Assembly (NCBI GenBank): GCA_024508675.1
Contig: JANINQ010000001.1
Location: 1-64,000 of the forward strand
Length of the DNA: 64,000 nucleotides
From: Afipia sp.
Lineage (GTDB): Bacteria > Pseudomonadota > Alphaproteobacteria > Rhizobiales > Xanthobacteraceae
Direction: 5' to 3'
Notes under the pieces: model-generated
Database searches by the model: none
Told to the model about the DNA's origin: nothing
What the model saw: only the letters and a program-made list of their open reading frames with translations
In this document: positions 30,261-40,452 of the stretch, one piece after another
Numbering within the stretch: position 1 is the first letter of the stretch
Layout: the number at the start of each line of letters is the position of its first letter
Program-made: the position numbers and the translations under genes

Positions 30261-30656
30261 ATGCGTGGAAGCTGTCTGTGCGGTGGGATCAAATACCGGA
30301 TCAACGGCCGGCTTTTCGACGCCATGAACTGTCACTGTTCGATGTGCCGGAAGGCGCAGGGGAGTGCCTTCCGCAGCCGTGCGGCGGTGAAGACCGAGCA
30401 CTTCGAATGGGTCGCGGGTGAAGACCTGATGACGTTCTATGAATCCTCGCCCGGCAACCATCGGGGTTTCTGCAGGGTCTGCGGGTCGCCTATCCTCAGC
30501 AAGTTCGACGCCTATCCGGATTATCTGGGCCTGCCGCTTGGTCCGCTTGATGACGATCCGCAGGTCCGGCCGAAGCGCCATGTTCATGTCGCCAGCAAGG
30601 CGCCGTGGTTTACGATCACCGACGATCTTCCCCAGTTGCCGGAAGGGCCGCGCTGA
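30261..30656 (+). CDS. GFA-family (glutathione-dependent formaldehyde-activating enzyme-like) protein
   Basis: MRGSCLCGGIKY...NCHCSMCRKAQGSAFRS...FCRVCGSPI zinc-binding Cys pattern. Confidence 0.9.
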   Translation: MRGSCLCGGIKYRINGRLFDAMNCHCSMCRKAQGSAFRSRAAVKTEHFEWVAGEDLMTFYESSPGNHRGFCRVCGSPILSKFDAYPDYLGLPLGPLDDDPQVRPKRHVHVASKAPWFTITDDLPQLPEGPR

Positions 30657-30690
30657 ACGATCAGCGGTCAGTATTTTGCGGGCGCAAACA

Positions 30691-30722
30691 AAAACGCACC
30701 GGCAGCGATGCCGGTGCGTTTT
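30691..30722. terminator. Bidirectional rho-independent terminator
   Basis: aaaacgcaccggc-agcgat-gccggtgcgtttt between convergent genes. Confidence 0.88.
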
Positions 30723-30740
30723 GTCAGTTGGTCGGCAGAA

Positions 30741-31124
30741 TTACTTCTGCTTCGCGATGATCTTGTCCTTGATCTCGGCGTAGGTCTTTTCCGGGATGAT
30801 CTTCTTCTGCACCAGCTCATCCTTGCCCTTGTAGGGGCGGCCCTTGATGATCGCGGCGGAGTAGGCGTCGCCAATGCCTTTCAGCGCCTTCAGTTCGTCG
30901 GCGCTGGCCGAATTGATGTCGAGCAGATCGGCCTTCGGCGCGGCCTTGGTTTCGGCCTTTGGCGCTGGCGCCATCTTCGAGTCGGCTTTCGGCGCGGTGG
31001 CGGCCGCGGGCGCCATCTTGCCGCCGGTGGCCGGCTGGGTCGCCTGCGAGAACGATGGCGACGACGCGAGCAGGCCGAGCGCAAGGGTCGCGGCAGTCAA
31101 TGAAGCAAGTTTCGCATAACGCAT
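30741..31124 (-). CDS. Exported helix-hairpin-helix (ComEA-like) protein
   Basis: Signal peptide, Ala/Pro/Lys linker, then [39 protein letters not shown]. Confidence 0.85.
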   Translation of the reverse strand: MRYAKLASLTAATLALGLLASSPSFSQATQPATGGKMAPAAATAPKADSKMAPAPKAETKAAPKADLLDINSASADELKALKGIGDAYSAAIIKGRPYKGKDELVQKKIIPEKTYAEIKDKIIAKQK

Positions 31125-31250
31125 GGGTGTCCCTCCAGGACGGGTGATTGCAACGCCCATAGCGTATGTTCGAATTCGTGGCTGCGCCATGGCTCCAAAA
31201 TGAACGGCAGATAAAAGCGCAGAATTATTTTGGGGCCGCCGGAGAGGCGA

Positions 31251-31838
31251 TCAGGGTTTGCGCAGCGCCTTCTCGATCTCTGCTTTCAGCACGCGGTCGA
31301 TATTCTCCGGCGTGATCGGGCCGATCAGTTTGTAGGCGATCGCGCCGTCACGGCCGATGACGAATGTTTCCGGCACACCGTAAACGCCCCACTCGATCGA
31401 GGCCCGGCCGTTGGCGTCGGTGCCGACCGCAGCGAACGGATTGCCGTAACGGCCGAGGAAGCGGCGGGCATTATCCGGCGAGTCCTTGTAGTTGATGCCG
31501 ATCACGCGGATGCGGTTGTCCTGCGCCAGGTTCACCAGGAGCGGCGCCTCGTCGTGGCACGGCACACACCATGACGCCCACACATTGACCACGCTGACCT
31601 GTCCCCTGAACGCTGCGGGATCAAGACCTGGCACCTGTGCGCCGTTGGCGGTGAGGCCTTCCAGCGGCGGCAGCACGGTCTGCGGTGCCGGGCGGCCGAT
31701 CAGGGCCGAGGGGATGCGCGCCGGATCACCGGAGCCGAGCCGAAACCAGAACAGGCCGGCAAGCACGGCAAAGGCGATCAGCGGCAGCGCGACCAGCCAT
31801 GAATAGCGGCGTGTCGAAGTTGCGTTGTTGTCGGTCAT
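31251..31838 (-). CDS. ccmG: Thiol:disulfide interchange protein CcmG/DsbE
   Basis: VSVVNVWASWCVPCHDEAPLL...INYKDSPDNARRFLGRYGNPF...YGVPETFVIGRDG; adjacent to ccmDCBA. Confidence 0.95.
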   Translation of the reverse strand: MTDNNATSTRRYSWLVALPLIAFAVLAGLFWFRLGSGDPARIPSALIGRPAPQTVLPPLEGLTANGAQVPGLDPAAFRGQVSVVNVWASWCVPCHDEAPLLVNLAQDNRIRVIGINYKDSPDNARRFLGRYGNPFAAVGTDANGRASIEWGVYGVPETFVIGRDGAIAYKLIGPITPENIDRVLKAEIEKALRKP

Positions 31839-32026
31839 GACGATGCGCCGGGAGGCTGTGCCGAGCGGCGGGTGACGCCGCGGACTTCGAGGTCCCGCAG
31901 GATTTGCTTCTGGCGCCGGAAATCGAATCCCACCCATACGATCAGGCATGCGACCACGAAGCCGACCAGCAGATACGACGTCACGATGAAGGATGCATAG
32001 GGGCCGAGCGAGGCGAGAAGCGACAT
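31835..32026 (-). CDS. ccmD: Heme exporter protein CcmD
   Basis: 63-aa single-TM ORF MSLLASLGPYASFIVTSYLLVGFVVACLIVWVGFDFRRQKQILRDLE between ccmC and ccmG; hidden inside track ORF 31835..32833. Confidence 0.88.
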   Translation of the reverse strand: MSLLASLGPYASFIVTSYLLVGFVVACLIVWVGFDFRRQKQILRDLEVRGVTRRSAQPPGASS

Positions 32027-32031
32027 GACGA

Positions 32032-32763
32032 TCAAACCGCCTGCCGGCTGGCTTGCATCATCTGCAAGCTGCGCACCCGCCGCCGCAAAATCTCGTTGCG
32101 CATCGCTGCAACATGCAGCGTCAGGAATAGCAGCGAGAACGCCACCGCCATGATGAGCAACGGAATCAGGAACGCGCGATCCATGGTCGGCCCGCCTGCG
32201 CGGATCACCGACGCGCCCTGATGCAGCGTATTCCACCAGTCGACCGAGAACTTGATGATCGGAATGTTGATCGCGCCGACCAGTGTGAGGATCGCGGCGG
32301 CGCGCGCCGCGCGCGAGGGATCTTCCACCGCACGCCACAGCGCCATGATGCCGAGATACATCAGGAACAGGATCAGCACCGATGTGAGCCGCGCATCCCA
32401 TTCCCAGTAAGTGCCCCACATCGGGCGGCCCCACAGCGATCCGGTCACCAGCGCGAGAAACGTAAAGGCCGCGCCGAGCGGTGCGGCGGCCTTGGCGGCG
32501 ACATCGGCCAGCGGGTGCCGCCACACGAGTGTGCCGAGTGCGGCGACGCTCATGATGCCCCACACGAACATCGACAGCCACGCATTGGGAACGTGGATAA
32601 ACATGATCTTGACGGTCGCGCCCTGCTGGTAATCGTCGGGCGCCATCGCCGACAGATACAGGCCGGCGGCCAGCAGCACCGCGGTCGCAGCCGCAAGCCA
32701 TGGCAGCATGCGCCCGGCAAGCGCAAGGAACCGTGTCGGATTGGCAAGATCGATAAGGCTCAT
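32032..32763 (-). CDS. ccmC: Heme ABC transporter permease CcmC
   Basis: IMFIHVPNAWLSMFVWGIMSV...GSLWGRPMWGTYWEWDARLTSVLILFLMYLG (WWD-like heme motif). Confidence 0.96.
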   Translation of the reverse strand: MSLIDLANPTRFLALAGRMLPWLAAATAVLLAAGLYLSAMAPDDYQQGATVKIMFIHVPNAWLSMFVWGIMSVAALGTLVWRHPLADVAAKAAAPLGAAFTFLALVTGSLWGRPMWGTYWEWDARLTSVLILFLMYLGIMALWRAVEDPSRAARAAAILTLVGAINIPIIKFSVDWWNTLHQGASVIRAGGPTMDRAFLIPLLIMAVAFSLLFLTLHVAAMRNEILRRRVRSLQMMQASRQAV

Positions 32764-32857
32764 GATGGTCCTGATAATGGCCGCACGCGCAGGAGGCAAT
32801 GCGCGGTGACCTGGTCATGCCGCGTTTCTGCAAAAGTTGATCGGGCGCAATGTCGCA

Positions 32858-33526
32858 TCAGTCGAGCCCTTGCCGGAGGCTGGCGGCGGCAGCAAACGGT
32901 CCGACTACAAGGGTGAACAGCGACAGCGCGCAGAGGATCGAGAACGGGGTGCCGAAAGACACCTGTTCGCTGAGGGCGGCGTTCGACGCCGCAACACCGA
33001 AGATCAAAATCGGAATCGACAGCGGCAGCACCACAACGGCCAGCAGCAATCCGCCGCGCCGCAAGGTCACCGCGAGTGCTGCGCCAATCATGCCGGTGAA
33101 AGTCAGTGCCGGCGTGCCGACAAGCAGCGTCAGTGCAACAGCGAATGTCGCGTTTGCGTCGAGGTTGAGCAGGATGCCGATCAGCGGTGTTGCGACAATC
33201 AGCGGAACGCCGGCGGCGATCCAGTGCGCCAGTGCTTTTGCCGCGCAGCTCAGTTCCAGCGGCGTGCGGCTCATCGCAATCAGATCGAGCGAGCCGTCGT
33301 CCTGATCGGCGGTGAATAGCCGATCGAGCGTCAGCAGGCTCGCAAGCATCGCGCCAAGCCAGAGGATCGCAGGACCAATGCGTTTCAGCAGCGCGAGATC
33401 GGGGCCGAGTGCGAACGGCATCACCACGACAACGGAAACGAAAAACAGCACACCGATCAGCGCACCGCCGCCCGCACGCAGGCCGACGCCGATGTCACGG
33501 CGAATGAGAGCGGCGAGGGGGGTCAT
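32858..33526 (-). CDS. ccmB: Heme exporter protein CcmB
   Basis: [77 protein letters not shown]. Confidence 0.95.
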   Translation of the reverse strand: MTPLAALIRRDIGVGLRAGGGALIGVLFFVSVVVVMPFALGPDLALLKRIGPAILWLGAMLASLLTLDRLFTADQDDGSLDLIAMSRTPLELSCAAKALAHWIAAGVPLIVATPLIGILLNLDANATFAVALTLLVGTPALTFTGMIGAALAVTLRRGGLLLAVVVLPLSIPILIFGVAASNAALSEQVSFGTPFSILCALSLFTLVVGPFAAAASLRQGLD

Positions 33527-34125
33527 GCCTCACTTCCGATCCGCAGGTCCTGCGCCGAAATCCCGAGCGGTCCATGGGTCGCGGCGAGAATGATCCCGCC
33601 GCTGCGCAGATGTGCATCCATCAGGCTGGCGATCATCGCCTGTCCAGATGTGTCGAGGGCCGATGTCGGCTCGTCCAGCAGCCAGACCGGACGGTTGACT
33701 GCGATCAGCCGCGCAATCGACAGGCGGCGGCGCTGGCCCGCCGACAGGAACGCCGCAGGCAGGTGTGCGGCATGGCCGAGACCGACGGTCTCAAGACTGG
33801 CCAGCCCATCGATGGATTGTCCGCCCAGGAAGTCCCGCCAGAAATCGAGATTCTCCAGCACCGTGAGTGCCGGTTTCAGCGCGTCGCGATGGCCGAGGTA
33901 ATGCGCCTGTTCGGGCAGGGTGAGATCGGCTTCGCCACCCTCCAGAGTGACCGTGCCGCTCGCGGCCGGCAGCAGTCCTGCGATCAGCCGGAGCAGCGAG
34001 GACTTACCGGCTCCGTTGATGCCGGTGACAGCCAGCGCCTGTCCCGCGGGCACCGCGAAATCGAGACCGGAAAAAATCTCCCGACCACCTCTGACGCAGC
34101 CTAGCCCCTGTCCTGCAAGCCTCAT
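33523..34125 (-). CDS. ccmA: Heme ABC exporter ATP-binding protein CcmA
   Basis: [49 protein letters not shown]; overlaps ccmB. Confidence 0.95.
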   Translation of the reverse strand: MRLAGQGLGCVRGGREIFSGLDFAVPAGQALAVTGINGAGKSSLLRLIAGLLPAASGTVTLEGGEADLTLPEQAHYLGHRDALKPALTVLENLDFWRDFLGGQSIDGLASLETVGLGHAAHLPAAFLSAGQRRRLSIARLIAVNRPVWLLDEPTSALDTSGQAMIASLMDAHLRSGGIILAATHGPLGISAQDLRIGSEA

Positions 34126-34364
34126 GAGGGCTGCACCGATGGAGTGTAGCGGGGTGCTGCGGTTCCAGCCGTGACATGCATGACAGGGAGACAATCCATA
34201 GGAGGTGTGGTGGACAGACTGGAAAGATTCTATAAAACCGGAACTTGGTGCAGCACACAATCAGCCGCCGGAAACAGCACGGTTCAGCCCTGATTCCTTC
34301 GCTTTTGACGGTGTTCCGATACCTTTTGCCGGGTATCTCCAACTTCTGAACTGGGATCGTTCAC

Positions 34365-37085
<2,721 letters not shown>

Positions 37086-37211
37086 TCCAGGTCAAAAAAA
37101 CGCATCCGTGAACAGGCTCACCGCGACGTGACTAGCGACCATCCAGGGGGCGGCCTATCAATGGGCCGCCTTCTGACTGATGGGGCATCATGCATTCGAG
37201 GGATTGACGGA

Positions 37212-37982
37212 ATGTCTGATTTGCCAGAATCGAAAACGGCGACAGCCGGCGCGATGGTGTCGCGTCTGTCGCGGACTCTTGGTGTCTGTGCGATCTTCAC
37301 CGTCGTCACGCCGGTCTGCGCCGATCCGCGCGCGGTGGTTGAGCTTTTTACATCGCAGGGCTGTTCGTCCTGTCCGCCGGCGGACAAGATTCTCGGCGAA
37401 CTCGCGCAGGACAAGTCAGTCGTCGCGCTCAGCTTCCCGATCGATTACTGGGACTATCTCGGCTGGAAGGACACGCTTGCCGACTCCCGGTTCAGCGCGC
37501 GTCAGAAAGCTTATTCTCATATGCGCGGCAACCGCGGCGTCTATACGCCGCAAGCTGTCGTCAACGGCACCACTGATGTGCTCGGCAGCGACCGCGCGGG
37601 AATCGAGAATGCCGCGAACCGTACGCAGAATCTGGACGGCGTGATGTCGGTGCTGGTCACGGTGACGCAGGGCCGTGGCCAGATCAAGGTGTCGGTGGCG
37701 GAAGGCAGCGGCAAGAGCGGCGAGATCTGGATCTGCGCGGTGTCGAAGCAGGTGCCGATCACCATCTCGCGCGGCGAGAACCGCGGACAGCAGATCACGT
37801 ATCACAACGTGGTTCGCAATGTGCTGAAGGTCGGCGACTGGAACGGCAAGGCCGGAAGCTGGACCGTGCCGCTTGAAAACATTTCGCGCGACGGCGTCGA
37901 TGCGGCGGCGGTCTACATTCAGGATGGCAATCGCGACAAACCCGGCCCGATGCTGGGCGCGGCCTTCACCTCGCTGAACTGA
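37212..37982 (+). CDS. DUF1223 family thioredoxin-like protein
   Basis: AVVELFTSQGCSSCPPADKILGELAQDKSVVALSFPIDYWDYLGWKDTLADSRFSARQKAY. Confidence 0.9.
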   Translation: MSDLPESKTATAGAMVSRLSRTLGVCAIFTVVTPVCADPRAVVELFTSQGCSSCPPADKILGELAQDKSVVALSFPIDYWDYLGWKDTLADSRFSARQKAYSHMRGNRGVYTPQAVVNGTTDVLGSDRAGIENAANRTQNLDGVMSVLVTVTQGRGQIKVSVAEGSGKSGEIWICAVSKQVPITISRGENRGQQITYHNVVRNVLKVGDWNGKAGSWTVPLENISRDGVDAAAVYIQDGNRDKPGPMLGAAFTSLN

Positions 37983-38062
37983 TTCGAAAAACCCGGAACC
38001 GGATAACGCGGCTCAAGACGGCTGCGTCATTGCGCGCGGCTGGATCGCTGTGTGTGCGAAAC

Positions 38063-38086
38063 AAAAAAGGCCAGCTCGCGCTGGCC
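38063..38086 (-). terminator. Rho-independent terminator on the minus strand
   Basis: Minus strand GGCCAGC-GCGA-GCTGGCC-TTTTTTG. Confidence 0.82.
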
Positions 38087-38245
38087 CGAAGGATGGGGAT
38101 CCTTAAGTCACTGCGAAGAACTAGACCCGATCCTGACGACCCCGGGGGGCTGGGGGCTGAGGAATCCGGTGCCGAAAGGACCGGGTCAACGCAGTAGCCC
38201 TTCATCGCAGTCCACAAGGGCGGGGGATTGACCGAAATCGGGCGG
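38063..38245 (-). ncRNA. Candidate structured small RNA with intrinsic terminator
   Basis: Long-range arms ACTGCGA/TCGCAGT (38205-38211 with 38110-38116) enclosing GACCCGGTCC/GGATCGGGTC (38178-38187 with 38124-38133), then an oriented terminator; no convincing CDS. Confidence 0.5.
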
Positions 38246-38376
38246 CATTATGGTTTGTCTAACGTCCGCGTGATGCCCCGCATTTAGGGGAGCGATCCGG
38301 TGTGCAGCACCTGAAATCAGGCTTGCAGGTACCGCCGGACGGGGCGATCATGTCGGGTATGTGACAGGAGGCGCCG

Positions 38377-38745
38377 ATGAGCTCAGTGTCGGGCGACATC
38401 GATCCAAGCGAAAGCCGGGGGCTGGAGCGCAGCACCACACAGCTCCCGCCCCAGAGCGTGACGTTCAACCGCGTCGAACTCAATCGCATTCTCAATCTGT
38501 ATGGGCGCATGGTTGCGGACGGTGAGTGGCGCGACTACGCTATCGACTTCCTGAAGGACCGTGCGGTGTTTTCGATCTTCCGCCGCGCGTCCGAAGTGCC
38601 GATCTACCGCATCGAGAAAGATCCGCGTCTGGCGCGCAAACAGGGCGCCTACAGCGTGATCGGCGCCAGCGGACAAATCCTGCGCCGTGGCCATGATCTC
38701 GATCGTGTGCTGCTGGTGATCGATCGCAAGCTTGCGCTGGTCTAG
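38377..38745 (+). CDS. DUF2794 family protein
   Basis: VTFNRVELNRILNLYGRMVADGEWRDYAIDFLKDRAVFSIFRRASEVPIYRIEKDPRLARKQGAYSVIGASGQILRRGHDLDRVLLVID. Confidence 0.88.
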   Translation: MSSVSGDIDPSESRGLERSTTQLPPQSVTFNRVELNRILNLYGRMVADGEWRDYAIDFLKDRAVFSIFRRASEVPIYRIEKDPRLARKQGAYSVIGASGQILRRGHDLDRVLLVIDRKLALV

Positions 38746-38793
38746 AGCATGATCCCGAAAAGCGGGAACCGGTTTTCGGATCGGATCATGTTC
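38745..38793. repeat. Short palindromic element, family 5, filling the DUF2794/GNAT convergent junction
   Basis: agagcatgatcccgaaaagcgggaaccggttttcggatcggatcatgtt: arms catgatcc / ggatcatg with internal hairpin. Confidence 0.75.
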
Positions 38794-39331
38794 AAGAAAT
38801 CGAGTCCTTGGGCAGCGTCGTGCCGCCGTCGCCGAGCGCGAGCTGCATCATCACCGTGTCGAGCCAGCGTCCGAATTTGAAGCCGACATTGCGGTGGGTG
38901 CCGATCATCTCGAATCCGGCGCGGGCGTGGACGCCGACCGACGCGAGGTTGGCGGAGTCGCCGATCACCGCGATCATTTGACGATAACCCCGCGCCTCGC
39001 AGGCGGCGATCAGATCCTGCATCAGCCGGGTGCCGATCCGTTGTCCCTGCGCCGCTGGATCGAGGTAGACGGAGTTTTCGACCGTGAAGCGATAGGCCGG
39101 GCGCGGCCGGTAGGGTCCGGCATAGGCGTAACCGACGACGACATCCTCCCTGACAGCGACCAGATACGGAAAGCCGTTGCCGGTCAGTGTCTCGTAGCGG
39201 CGGGTCATCTCCGCAAGATCGGGCGGATTGAGCTCGAACGTCGCGGTGCCGTACAGGACCGCATCCCGGTAGATCGCGGTGATGGCGGGAAGGTCGGTGA
39301 GGGCGGCGGACCGGATGTGAACCTGAGGCAT
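38792..39331 (-). CDS. GNAT-family N-acetyltransferase (phosphinothricin acetyltransferase-like)
   Basis: VHIRSAALTDLPAITAIYRDAVLYGTATFELNPPDLAEM...GYAYAGPYRPRPAYRFTVENSVYLDPAAQGQRIGTRLM. Confidence 0.92.
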   Translation of the reverse strand: MPQVHIRSAALTDLPAITAIYRDAVLYGTATFELNPPDLAEMTRRYETLTGNGFPYLVAVREDVVVGYAYAGPYRPRPAYRFTVENSVYLDPAAQGQRIGTRLMQDLIAACEARGYRQMIAVIGDSANLASVGVHARAGFEMIGTHRNVGFKFGRWLDTVMMQLALGDGGTTLPKDSIS

Positions 39332-39397
39332 GTCGGGTCGCGGAGGATGGTACCGAAGCGGCTATCCCGCAGTCCTAGCAGCGAACCGCCGCAAAAC

Positions 39398-39424
39398 AAA
39401 AGCCCCGGCTTTTAGCCGGGGCTT
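39398..39424 (-). terminator. Hairpin with A/T flanks between the GNAT and Bax inhibitor-1 genes
   Basis: aaagccccggct-ttt-agccggggcttt. Confidence 0.8.
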
Positions 39425-39454
39425 TCGCAAGTTCACCGATCAGCCACGATCAGA

Positions 39455-40246
39455 TCAGTCGCGCTGTCCAAGGAGCTGCAGCAGCAGCGTGAACAGGTTG
39501 ATGAAGTTCAGGTAGAGCGAAAGCGCGCCGGTGATGGCCGCCTTCTCCGCCACGTCGCCACCCTGTGCGGCGTAGCCATAGATGTAGTCGTTCTTCAGGC
39601 GCTGGGTGTCCCAGGCGGTGAGGCCGGCGAACACCAGCACGCCGATCACCGAGACGATGAACTGCAGCATCGAGCTTGCCAGGAACAGGTTCACCAGGCT
39701 CGCGAGGATGATGCCGAACAGGCCCATCATCAGGAACGATCCCATGCCGGTCAGGTCACGCTTGGTGGTGTAGCCGTAGAGGCTCAGCGCACCGAACGAG
39801 GCTGCCGTGATGAAGAACACGCGCACGATCGAGGTGTGCGTATACACCAGGAAGATCGACGACAGCGAGATGCCCATCAGCGCCGCGAACACCCAGAACA
39901 GGAGCTGCGCGGTTGCCGGCTTCAGGCGGTTGATGCCGAAGGAGATGGCGAACACCATCACCAGCGGTGCGAGAATGAACACCCACTTCAGCGGGCTGAC
40001 GAACATCGCGACGCCGAAGGAGGTCAGATACTGCTTGCCGATCCGTCCGGCGGCGGCGGAAGCGTCGGGCGTCACGGCGCCCATATACACGCCGAGTGCG
40101 GCAAGGCCGGTGATGGCCAGGCCGATCGCCATGTAGTTGTAGACCTTGAGCATGTACGAGCGCAGGCCGGCATCGACGGTCGCGGCGTCAACGCGCCCGG
40201 CGGCCCGGCCGAAAGGTGACGTATAGTTGCGGTCCAAGTCCGACAT
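39455..40246 (-). CDS. Bax inhibitor-1/YccA family membrane protein
   Basis: Seven-TM pattern; TAWDTQRLKNDYIYGYAAQGGDVAEKAAITGALSLYLNFINLFTLLLQLLG. Confidence 0.95.
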   Translation of the reverse strand: MSDLDRNYTSPFGRAAGRVDAATVDAGLRSYMLKVYNYMAIGLAITGLAALGVYMGAVTPDASAAAGRIGKQYLTSFGVAMFVSPLKWVFILAPLVMVFAISFGINRLKPATAQLLFWVFAALMGISLSSIFLVYTHTSIVRVFFITAASFGALSLYGYTTKRDLTGMGSFLMMGLFGIILASLVNLFLASSMLQFIVSVIGVLVFAGLTAWDTQRLKNDYIYGYAAQGGDVAEKAAITGALSLYLNFINLFTLLLQLLGQRD

Positions 40247-40452
40247 CGTCGAAACCCCGTTGTTGACTGGCGATAGCGAAGGGTCTGCGCCGCCAGCTAT
40301 AAGCTTTTCCCAGAATCGGTATTTGAAGCCATCTTTCGAAGGTATCAAGCCGGATTCTGAACCCGCTCGGTATGTGGGAAACTAACACATTCGACGCAAC
40401 CTCGCCCGCGCGGCTGTTTGTCGCAAAACCCGCTGTTCGCTGCTACAAATTG

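Noticed and set aside
31835-32833. 332-aa ORF between ccmB and ccmG
   Set aside because: Only its last 63 codons are CcmD; the rest is out of frame over ccmC.
37966-38217. 83-aa minus ORF over the sRNA candidate
   Set aside because: Passes through a strong terminator hairpin and overlaps the end of the DUF1223 gene; better explained as non-coding RNA, though a shorter ORF cannot be excluded.
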